From contig CAZUSP010000010.1 of assembly GCA_964623505.1 (NCBI GenBank), positions 1-19,539 on the forward strand: a DNA stretch of 19,539 nt. The letters run 5' to 3'. Position numbers and translations under genes: made by a program. Below the pieces are notes generated by a model. It searched no databases, had not been told where the DNA came from, and worked only from the letters and a program-made list of their open reading frames with translations. This DNA is from CAZUSP01 sp964623505 (GTDB taxonomy: Bacteria > Patescibacteriota > Minisyncoccia > Minisyncoccales > UBA1441). Every line of letters starts with the position of its first letter. The first letter of the stretch is position 1. This document shows positions 1-5,995 of the stretch, in pieces.

Positions 1-1839
1 TCTTTTTTCAACGATCTCACCTTTCTGGCAGTCAGGGCAAGCAACTCCGGTCTTGTTGTTTTTCAATGGCTCGGTAAAGCGACATTTTGGAAAATTAGAA
101 CATCCATAAAACCTGCCATATCGGCCCATTCTGATCAAAACGGGCTTCTGACATTGAGGGCAGAGACGATCGGTTGGTTCGGTCAAGTCTTTTTTCTCAA
201 CTAGCTCATATTTCTCTTTCAGGTTCTGGCGGAATGGTTCATAAAAGCTTCTAATGACTCCCGACCAGCTTTTATTTTCTTGGGCGATAAGGTCTAGCTC
301 TTGTTCCATTTTGGCGGTGAACTGAACGTCAACTATCTTTGGGAAGTGAGCGCTCAATAGACCATCAACGGTGCGCCCTATTTCAGTCGGTTCAAGCCGT
401 GCGTCTTTTTTAACAACATAACCTCTCGCTTGAATAGTTGAAATTATGGGGGCATAAGTTGAGGGCCGTCCAATGCCCAGTTCTTCCAGGGTCTTGACCA
501 GATTAGGTTCAGAGTACCGAGCCGGCGGCTGGGTGAAATGCTGTTCCGGAAGAATTTTTTCAATGGTCAAAGTTTCTTTTTGCTCAAGAGAGGGCAGAAT
601 GGTTTCTTTTAAGGCGCGGGGATATATCTTTAAAAATCCGTCAAATTCAACTGTTTGGCCGTTGGCTCGGAAAATATAACGGCCAGAGATCATTTCAACG
701 GAAGTTTTAGATAATATGGCCGAGGACATCTGTGAGGCCAGAGCTCTTTGCCAAATTAGCTGATACAGTTTTAAGCTGGCCGCCTTCAGAGATGATTTTT
801 CGGGGGTCTTCCAGACGTCGGTTGGGCGGATGGACTCATGGGCCAGTTGAGCGCCCCGGCTCTTGGTTTGATAAGTTCGGGGCTGACCGGGCCAATACTG
901 ATGGCCAATTTCTTTTTTTAAGAACTCCTCGGCTTGTTTTCGGGCTAAAGAAGATAAGTTCAACGAGTCAGTGCGATGATAGGTGATATATCCCTTTTCA
1001 TAGAGTTCTTGGGCTAAAGACATAGTTTGCCGGCTGGACATTCCCAGTTTTCGACCGGCTTCTTGCTGAAGGGTGCTGGTGGTGAAAGGGGCGGATGGAC
1101 TCCGCTTTTCTTGTTTTTGTTTGATCGCGGATATGACCACAGAAGCTCCTTTCAGGTCTTTCTCAACTTGGCGGGCTTGTTGCTCAATTAAGCCATATTT
1201 CTTGATTTTTTTTCCATTTATGGCGACAAGTTCAGCCGGGAAGGAGTTTTTATTTTTAACGACCAGGGCCTTGAGGGTCCAGTATTCCAATGGTTTGAAG
1301 GCCTCAATTTCTTTTTCTCGGGCAACTATTAAATGAACGGCCGCCGACTGGACTCGGCCGGCCGAAAGCCCCCTCATTACCTTTTTCCAAAGAAAAGGTG
1401 AAAGCTGATAGCCAACCAGCCGGTCCAATATTCTCCGGGCTTGCTGAGCATTAACCAGACCAAGGTCTATTGGTCGAGGATTTTTTAGGGCATGCTTGAT
1501 TGCTTCGGGTGTTATCTCGTGAAAAACAATTCTTTGAAATTTATCCAAGCCGAGAGCCTGAACCAAGTGCCAGGCGATAGCCTCTCCTTCTCGGTCTTCG
1601 TCCGCGGCCAAGATGATTACCTCTGCTTCTTTGATCTGTTTTTTCAAACTGTTGACAGTTTTTCTGGCCTTAGTGGGAATAACATAATCAGGCTCAAATT
1701 CTTTTTCAATATTGATGCCAAGCTTGCTTTTGGGCAGGTCTCTGACGTGTCCCATGCTCGCCAAGCAGCGATACTCGGGCCCGAGCATCTTTTCAAGAGT
1801 TTTTGATTTGGTTGGCGATTCGACAATAATCAGTTTCAT
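1..1839 (-). CDS. topA: DNA topoisomerase I (type IA), 3' end outside the window
   Basis: Relaxes negatively supercoiled DNA by single-strand passage in the cytoplasm. 613 codons are in the window, read from ATG 1837-1839. The N-terminal Toprim domain has the glutamate in IVESPTKSKTL (E7) and the metal-binding D80-E-D-R-E-G-E86. The catalytic tyrosine is Y287 in GYITYHRTDS (codon 979-981); E. coli has Y319. Near the window edge a topoisomerase C-terminal zinc ribbon is readable (CPQC followed by GCSNFPKC), and a second one begins (ACPDC) before the sequence ends, so the protein has at least two zinc ribbons. The frame is open over the whole length, so it is an edge partial and not a pseudogene. 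The start codon lies just downstream of a promoter-like sequence at 1848-1876 and has no Shine-Dalgarno motif. Identity is certain from the motifs. Confidence 0.97.
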   Translation of the reverse strand, partial: MKLIIVESPTKSKTLEKMLGPEYRCLASMGHVRDLPKSKLGINIEKEFEPDYVIPTKARKTVNSLKKQIKEAEVIILAADEDREGEAIAWHLVQALGLDKFQRIVFHEITPEAIKHALKNPRPIDLGLVNAQQARRILDRLVGYQLSPFLWKKVMRGLSAGRVQSAAVHLIVAREKEIEAFKPLEYWTLKALVVKNKNSFPAELVAINGKKIKKYGLIEQQARQVEKDLKGASVVISAIKQKQEKRSPSAPFTTSTLQQEAGRKLGMSSRQTMSLAQELYEKGYITYHRTDSLNLSSLARKQAEEFLKKEIGHQYWPGQPRTYQTKSRGAQLAHESIRPTDVWKTPEKSSLKAASLKLYQLIWQRALASQMSSAILSKTSVEMISGRYIFRANGQTVEFDGFLKIYPRALKETILPSLEQKETLTIEKILPEQHFTQPPARYSEPNLVKTLEELGIGRPSTYAPIISTIQARGYVVKKDARLEPTEIGRTVDGLLSAHFPKIVDVQFTAKMEQELDLIAQENKSWSGVIRSFYEPFRQNLKEKYELVEKKDLTEPTDRLCPQCQKPVLIRMGRYGRFYGCSNFPKCRFTEPLKNNKTGVACPDCQKGEIVEKR

Positions 1840-1847
1840 TGTTCAAT

Positions 1848-1876
1848 AATGTAGCACCATTTACCGGAAAAGCCAA
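1848..1876 (-). promoter_or_regulatory. Predicted sigma-70-type promoter of topA
   Basis: On the minus strand TTGGCT (1871-1876), a 17-nt spacer and TACATT (1848-1853), preceded by TG one base upstream as in an extended -10. The expected transcription start near 1841 is about 2 nt from the topA ATG, so the mRNA would be leaderless or nearly so. Inferred from the sequence only. Confidence 0.5.
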
Positions 1877-1921
1877 AAATTAAAAATGATTCAGGGCTGA
1901 TGGCGATTAGATCGGTCAAGT

Positions 1922-1949
1922 TTGACAGATTGATTGCGCTGGCTATAAT
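1922..1949 (+). promoter_or_regulatory. Consensus sigma-70 promoter of a small RNA
   Basis: TTGACA (1922-1927), a 16-nt spacer and TATAAT (1944-1949): both hexamers match consensus exactly. It points away from topA and towards the 3' end of pth, with no plus-strand protein gene before lepB. The expected start is about 1956. A perfect promoter followed by a structured, terminated region with no good ORF is the signature of a noncoding RNA gene. Confidence 0.8.
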
Positions 1950-1959
1950 AATCCTGTGC

Positions 1960-2091
1960 TTTGCTCTCGAGCCTGTCTGCAAGCAGAGAAACGAACAGTC
2001 CCTCCTTATGTTCAGAGTACCTTTAAATTTCAGAGCATATTGAGTTATCTCAAAAATGTTCTGGTGGCTTGCAGATAGCCTCGAGGGCAAA
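1960..2091. repeat. Long imperfect inverted repeat (25-nt arms)
   Basis: Arms 1960-1984 and 2067-2091 are reverse complements at 22 of 25 positions. The right arm lies within pth codons for the C-terminal FALEAICK; the left arm is intergenic. In RNA, two of the three differences become G-U wobbles. It serves as the closing stem of the predicted small RNA. Confidence 0.9.
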
Positions 2092-2634
2092 TCCGGCCTT
2101 TTCAGGGCCGGTTTTTTCAATCAATTCAATCATCGTCTCCGAGGCCCTCTTTATCATTTCCCGAGCGACGCTTTTTTGATCGCGACGGTAAGGTTCAAGG
2201 ACGAATTGCTTCAAGCTTGTTTTTTCCCTGAGGGAAGCCCCCAGTCGGATTCGAGGGAACTGATTGCCGCCAAGGCGCTCAATGACTGATGATACTCCCT
2301 TGTGTCCTCCAGCGCCGCGCGATCGAGTCATTTTTATTGTGCCCAACTCTAGGTTGATGTCGTCATGAACTAGCCAGATTCGGTCCGGATCCAGCCCATA
2401 TTTTTTCATTAAAAAAGAAACGGCTTGTCCGGAATCATTCATGAAAGTGGTCGGCTTAACCAAAATAATACTCTGACCGGCGATTGTTCCCCGACTGACC
2501 AAAGCCCGGCCCTCTCGGCGGAAGCGCGGAAGACGATGATTCTTCCGGAGCCGATCGACCAGATCAAAACCGAGATTGTGGGGCGTGTTTTTGAATTGTC
2601 GGCCGGGATTTCCCAGCCCGACGATTAAAACCAT
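2050..2634 (-). CDS. pth: Peptidyl-tRNA hydrolase
   Basis: Cleaves peptidyl-tRNA released during translation so the tRNA can be recycled. The protein is 194 residues, the same length as E. coli Pth. It opens with the family signature VGLGNPG. The catalytic histidine is H19 in NTPHNLG. The substrate-binding KPTTFMNDSG and the HDD motif (VHDDINLELG) are present, as is the glycine-rich GAGGHKG. I chose ATG 2632-2634 over an in-frame start upstream because the Pth fold begins at MVLIVGLGN and a -10 box (2641-2646) would place the mRNA start on that ATG. The last about 20 codons overlap the antisense small RNA and its terminator. Confidence 0.96.
   Translation of the reverse strand: MVLIVGLGNPGRQFKNTPHNLGFDLVDRLRKNHRLPRFRREGRALVSRGTIAGQSIILVKPTTFMNDSGQAVSFLMKKYGLDPDRIWLVHDDINLELGTIKMTRSRGAGGHKGVSSVIERLGGNQFPRIRLGASLREKTSLKQFVLEPYRRDQKSVAREMIKRASETMIELIEKTGPEKAGFALEAICKPPEHF
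2093..2117 (+). terminator. Intrinsic terminator of the small RNA, inside pth
   Basis: Seven-pair stem, CCGGCCT (2093-2099) with GGGCCGG (2105-2111), loop TTTCA, then six T (2112-2117). The T-run is on the plus strand only, so it terminates plus-strand transcription. It lies entirely inside the pth coding region, opposite codons for KTGPEKAG. Confidence 0.82.
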
Positions 2635-2640
2635 GGCACC

Positions 2641-2646
2641 ATTATA
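2641..2646 (-). promoter_or_regulatory. Extended -10 promoter of pth, leaderless geometry
   Basis: On the minus strand the sequence is TGC-TATAAT, a perfect extended -10 with a poor -35 (TTCCTT at 17 nt). The seventh base after the hexamer is the A of the pth ATG (2634), so the transcript should have no 5' leader. Confidence 0.6.
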
Positions 2647-2653
2647 GCATTTC

Positions 2654-2682
2654 TTGATTATCAAAGGAATTTCTAGTATAAT
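2654..2682 (+). promoter_or_regulatory. Promoter of lepB (divergent from the pth promoter)
   Basis: TTGATT (2654-2659), 17-nt spacer, TATAAT (2677-2682). The expected start is near 2689, giving a leader of about 13 nt with no Shine-Dalgarno motif before ATG 2702. The pth -10 box lies only 8 bp from this -35, so the two polymerases probably compete. Confidence 0.68.
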
Positions 2683-2701
2683 CAAAGCAGAATGTTTTTT
2701 T

Positions 2702-3247
2702 ATGGAAAATTCTCTAAAGAGCTTTTTTTCTTTTTGCTGGGAAGTGGCTGAGGTGGTCATCTTGGCCCTCTTGATCGTCATTCCCATCCGCTACTTCTTG
2801 TTTCAACCGTTTGTGGTTGACGGCTCCTCAATGGAACCCAATTTTTACGATGGCGACTATCTGATCGTTGATCAGATATCTTATCGTTTCCGTTCACCGG
2901 AAAGAGGCGAGGTGATTATATTCTATGCGCCGAGCGGTCTTTCTCCTCGTTTCATTAAAAGAGTGATCGGTCTGCCGGGAGAATCTTTGGAGGCGGTCGA
3001 TAATCAAATTCAAATAACCGATGTTCGGGGAGAGAAGTTTTTTTTGGAAGAACAGTATCATCCGCGCGGAGGCATTGGCCGTCCGTTCTCAATATCTCTA
3101 GAGGAGAGCCAGTATTTTGTGATTGGTGACAATCGGGACCGATCCTATGACTCAAGATTTTGGGGATATTTATCGTCGGATAAAATAATCGGCCGAGCCG
3201 TCTTAAGACTATGGCCGTTGACTCGGCTGGAAGTCATTAAGTTCTGA
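2702..3247 (+). CDS. lepB: Signal peptidase I
   Basis: Membrane-bound Ser/Lys protease that removes signal peptides from exported proteins outside the membrane. 181 residues. A single N-terminal membrane segment (about 15-36) is followed by the catalytic serine S43 in DGSSMEP, the catalytic lysine K86 in RFIKRVIG, and the conserved GDNRDRSYDSRFWG block near the C-terminus. The frame also has a start codon at 2654, but that lies on the -35 box, and the ATG at 2702 fits both the promoter and the family's usual N-terminus. Its stop is 2 nt before the hisS start, so the two genes are probably cotranscribed. It is a short Gram-positive-like form with no large inserted domain. Confidence 0.95.
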   Translation: MENSLKSFFSFCWEVAEVVILALLIVIPIRYFLFQPFVVDGSSMEPNFYDGDYLIVDQISYRFRSPERGEVIIFYAPSGLSPRFIKRVIGLPGESLEAVDNQIQITDVRGEKFFLEEQYHPRGGIGRPFSISLEESQYFVIGDNRDRSYDSRFWGYLSSDKIIGRAVLRLWPLTRLEVIKF

Positions 3248-3249
3248 TT

Positions 3250-4521
3250 ATGTCCGAAGAATCAATTTTTCAAACCCCCAAAGGAATGCACGATCTGACT
3301 TCCGAGGATTGTGCCTACTTTTATCGTATTGAAAATGCCAGTCGCAAGCTTGCTCGGGATTATCGCTTTGACCGGATAGATTTTCCAGTTTTAGAGAACG
3401 AAGCTCTTTTTAAAAAAGGAAGCGGAGCCACTTCGGACATAGTTGAGAAGCAGATGTATACTCTCCGCACAAAAAGCGGAGAGATTTTAGCTTTAAGGCC
3501 GGAAGGAACCCCTTCCGTTGTTCGTTTTTACCTTCAGCGGGGAGCGCGAACCTGGCCCCAGCCGGTCAAGTTCTGGTACTTTGGCCCATTCTTTAGATAT
3601 GAGCGGGCTCAGGCTGGTCGCTATCGGCAGTTTCATCAAATTGGATTTGAGATCATTGGCGGAGACGATGCTTCTTTGGATGTTCAAATCATCGCCCTTT
3701 TCTATTATCTATTAGAAAGTCTTCACTTAAAAAACCTGACGGTTGAGATTAATTCTATCGGTCGGCCAACCGAGAGGGCGATTTACCAAAAGGCACTGAT
3801 CAAGCACCTTAGAAAATCGGAAAAGGAGCTCTGTTTGGATTGTCGGCGCCGAATGGAGCGCAATCCTCTCCGAATTTTGGACTGCAAAGAAGAATCTTGC
3901 CAAAGCATCGTCAGCCGGTCTCCCCATATTGTTGATTTTCTCTCCGAAGAATGCCGCCGGCACTTTCAAGAAGTGCTTGAGATCTTGGATGAATTAGAGA
4001 TTTCGTATCATCTGAATCCTTATCTGGTGAGAGGGTTGGATTATTACACCAGAACTGTTTTTGAGATAGTTTCCGGCAAAGAGGGCGCGGCCGGATCTTT
4101 GGCGGGCGGAGGAAGATATGACGGGTTGGTTCGTTTATTGGGCGGCCCCGACACTCCGGCCGTTGGCGGAGCGGCTGGCGTAGAAAGGATTGCTGCCGCC
4201 ATGAAAACGGCCGGACGAAAGATTTCCCACCATGAAAAGCCGGACGTTTTCGTCGCCCAACTTGGTTCCGTGGCCAAAAAAGAAGCCATCAAGTTGTTTG
4301 AAGAGCTAAGACGCAGGAACATCAAGGTGGCTGAGGCCTTTGATCGTGAATCACTTGGTGTTCAGCTTAAGAGAGCCGATCGTCTGGGGGTCAAATATGT
4401 TATTATTATCGGCCAGAAAGAAGCCCTAGAAGGAATAGTCACCCTAAAGACAATGAGCACCGGCAACCAACGTTCCATCAAAAGAACTTTGGTGGTCAGC
4501 ACCATTAGAAAAGGGCTTTAA
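3250..4521 (+). CDS. hisS: Histidyl-tRNA synthetase
   Basis: Class II aminoacyl-tRNA synthetase that charges tRNA-His; cytoplasmic. The 423-residue length matches bacterial HisRS. Motif 2 is readable as FRYERAQAGRYRQFHQIGFE around residues 115-134. The two histidine-specific motifs follow: LVRGLDYYTRTVFE from residue 259 and AGGGRYDGL from residue 285. Motif 3 is GVERIAAAM. The last 100 residues form the anticodon-binding domain. ATG 3250 is 2 nt after the lepB stop and has no Shine-Dalgarno motif, which suggests translational coupling. Nothing unusual in the active site. Confidence 0.97.
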   Translation: MSEESIFQTPKGMHDLTSEDCAYFYRIENASRKLARDYRFDRIDFPVLENEALFKKGSGATSDIVEKQMYTLRTKSGEILALRPEGTPSVVRFYLQRGARTWPQPVKFWYFGPFFRYERAQAGRYRQFHQIGFEIIGGDDASLDVQIIALFYYLLESLHLKNLTVEINSIGRPTERAIYQKALIKHLRKSEKELCLDCRRRMERNPLRILDCKEESCQSIVSRSPHIVDFLSEECRRHFQEVLEILDELEISYHLNPYLVRGLDYYTRTVFEIVSGKEGAAGSLAGGGRYDGLVRLLGGPDTPAVGGAAGVERIAAAMKTAGRKISHHEKPDVFVAQLGSVAKKEAIKLFEELRRRNIKVAEAFDRESLGVQLKRADRLGVKYVIIIGQKEALEGIVTLKTMSTGNQRSIKRTLVVSTIRKGL

Positions 4522-4523
4522 TT

Positions 4524-4552
4524 TTGCAAAAAGAGGATAAATAGATTATATT
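4524..4552 (+). promoter_or_regulatory. Promoter of rpsU, leaderless geometry
   Basis: TTGCAA (4524-4529), 17-nt spacer, TATATT (4547-4552) in the 38-nt hisS-rpsU gap. The expected start at 4559-4560 coincides with the A of the rpsU ATG (4560). Confidence 0.55.
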
Positions 4553-4559
4553 TGTCATT

Positions 4560-4775
4560 ATGTCTATTACGGTTGAAAAGAAAAGCAATGAAACTCCGGC
4601 GGCTCTGGCCGATCGTTTTTCCAGGGAAGTGCGTCGCAGTGGTGTTCTGCGAAAAGCCAAGAAAAATCGTTATCACCAGAGGGCCCAGAACAGTTTATCT
4701 GAAAAAAGAAGCGCCCTGAAGAAGGTCGAGGCCCGTCAGAGATATTTCCGGCTCAAGAAATTGGGCCAAGTTTAA
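4560..4775 (+). CDS. rpsU: Small ribosomal subunit protein bS21
   Basis: 71-residue, strongly basic protein of the bS21 family, a late-assembling 30S protein near the 3' end of 16S rRNA. The N-terminal part (ITVEKKSNETPAALADRF, then RRSGVLRKAKK) follows the family pattern of a short strand, a helix and a basic tail; the C-terminal half is Lys/Arg-rich. In bacteria with Shine-Dalgarno initiation bS21 lies close to the anti-Shine-Dalgarno helix, so its retention here, where Shine-Dalgarno motifs are almost absent, is notable. It has its own promoter-like sequence and is followed 10 nt later by ftsA. Confidence 0.88.
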   Translation: MSITVEKKSNETPAALADRFSREVRRSGVLRKAKKNRYHQRAQNSLSEKRSALKKVEARQRYFRLKKLGQV

Positions 4776-4785
4776 ATATTTTTTT

Positions 4786-5961
4786 ATGGCACGATCTAAT
4801 ATCATCGCCGGTTTGGATGTCGGCGTCGGTTCAGTCAAGGTATTTCTGGCTCGTCAATCGGCTCAAGATGAGATGCTTGAGTTCTTGGGTGTTGGCGAAT
4901 GTCCAACCGAGGGGATGAATAAAAAAGGAATCAATGATATTAGCCGATTAATAAGATCAATTCGGGCGGCTCTTGATCAAGTCGAGAAGTCTTGCGCAGA
5001 GAAAATAGATCGAGTTTGTGTCAACATTGGAGAAGCTCGTTTTTTGAGCACTCCCAGTCACGGCTTAGTTTCGGTTTCACGGGCCGATGGTCGGATTTCC
5101 CAAGAAGACATCAATCGGGTTATCGAGGCGGCCCAGGCGGTCAACCTTCCGCCCAATAATGAATATTGGGGTGTTTTGGTCAAAGATTTCATCATTGACA
5201 ATCAAAAAGGCATAGACCGCCCGCTGGAAATGGTTGGCACCAGATTGGAAGTCGAGGCCATAGTTTTGTCTGTTTTTTCACCTCACTTGAAAAAGCTGAA
5301 AGAGGCGGTGATCGGAGCGGGCTGCCAAATAGAGGATATGGTGGCCACTCCTTTGGCCTGCGCCCGGGCTGTTTTGAGCGATCAGCAGAAAGAAAGAGGG
5401 GTTGTCCTGGTTGATATTGGGCATAGCCTGACCAAGGTTATTGTCTATCAGGAGGGCAAGCCGGTTCATCTGGCTATTTTCACCTTGGGTTCATCGCACA
5501 TTACCAATGACATTGCCGTCGGGGCAAAGATCGAGATATCTGAAGCCGAAAGGCTTAAAAAGGAGATCGGCTCTTGTGTTGAGAAAAAAATCACTGGTCG
5601 GACGGAAGAAAGTCGTCAGGCGCGTAAGTTGGTCAAGCTGGTTAAACCGAGGATGGAAGAAATCATGGAAGAGGCCTATAAGGCGGCGATGGGTGTTTGC
5701 CGCCGCCAAGATCTTCCAGCCGGGGTGGTTTTAACCGGTGGCGGAGCCAGGATAAAAGGAGCGACCGATTGTGCTCGCAGCGTATTTAACTTGTCGGCCA
5801 AGAGGGGTATTCCGCAAGGGATAGAAGGCTTAGAGGATCAGGATCCGTCTTGGGCTACCGCGGTCGGATTGGTCTTGTTGGCGGCTGATGAGAAAAGCGA
5901 GCTAATCACGGTCCGGGGAGGAAGCTGGTTTCGCCGAATAATTCGTCATTTTATTCCTTAA
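4786..5961 (+). CDS. ftsA: Cell division protein FtsA (actin fold)
   Basis: Actin-family ATPase that attaches FtsZ filaments to the inner face of the membrane. 391 residues. Phosphate-binding loop 1 is IAGLDVGVGSVKVFLAR (residues 6-22), phosphate 2 is VLVDIGHSLTKVIVY, and the adenosine motif is VVLTGGGARIKG. The FtsA-type 1C region lies between the first two. The C-terminus, SWFRRIIRHFIP, is a short amphipathic helix of the kind FtsA uses for membrane targeting, which with the adjacent ftsZ argues for FtsA over the related PilM or MreB. It starts 10 nt after rpsU, with a T-run and no Shine-Dalgarno motif, so it is probably cotranscribed. Confidence 0.9.
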   Translation: MARSNIIAGLDVGVGSVKVFLARQSAQDEMLEFLGVGECPTEGMNKKGINDISRLIRSIRAALDQVEKSCAEKIDRVCVNIGEARFLSTPSHGLVSVSRADGRISQEDINRVIEAAQAVNLPPNNEYWGVLVKDFIIDNQKGIDRPLEMVGTRLEVEAIVLSVFSPHLKKLKEAVIGAGCQIEDMVATPLACARAVLSDQQKERGVVLVDIGHSLTKVIVYQEGKPVHLAIFTLGSSHITNDIAVGAKIEISEAERLKKEIGSCVEKKITGRTEESRQARKLVKLVKPRMEEIMEEAYKAAMGVCRRQDLPAGVVLTGGGARIKGATDCARSVFNLSAKRGIPQGIEGLEDQDPSWATAVGLVLLAADEKSELITVRGGSWFRRIIRHFIP

Positions 5962-5966
5962 TTTTT

Positions 5967-5994
5967 AAAGGGCTTTCGCGGGCCTCTTTGTTTT
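5967..5994 (+). terminator. Weak hairpin with T-run between ftsA and ftsZ
   Basis: AAAGGGC (5967-5973) pairs with GCC-T-CTTT (5982-5989) with one bulged T, followed by GTTTT. It overlaps the few bases before ftsZ and could attenuate read-through from ftsA. The stem is short and imperfect. Confidence 0.25.
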
Positions 5995-5995
5995 G

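Larger units (their letters stand above)
1956..2117 (+). ncRNA. Structured small RNA, 6S-like architecture, antisense to the 3' end of pth
   Basis: About 160 nt lie between a consensus promoter (1922-1949) and an intrinsic terminator (2093-2117). The ends fold into a 25-position closing stem, 1960-1984 with 2067-2091: 22 Watson-Crick pairs, two G-U pairs and one C-C mismatch. Inside is a large bubble (1985-2001 opposite 2045-2066), then an apical stem, 2002-2013 with 2033-2044 (ten pairs and a 2x2 internal loop), and a 19-nt loop. A long closing stem, central bubble and apical hairpin at this size is the architecture of 6S RNA (SsrS), which traps sigma-70 RNA polymerase by mimicking an open promoter. 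I cannot confirm the family from sequence alone. From 2050 onward the RNA is antisense to pth. Alternatives are an antisense regulator of pth or another structured RNA. I see no tmRNA, SRP RNA or RNase P core motifs. Confidence is high for an RNA gene, moderate for 6S. Confidence 0.68.

Noticed and set aside
1836..2120. 94-codon minus-strand frame spanning the topA-pth gap
   Set aside because: It overlaps the end of pth in another frame and the start of topA, has no recognisable domain, and the region is better explained by the plus-strand RNA gene.
2654..2701. Longer lepB start at 2654
   Set aside because: This codon lies within the -35 box of the lepB promoter, so it would not be transcribed from that promoter; 2702 fits the family N-terminus.
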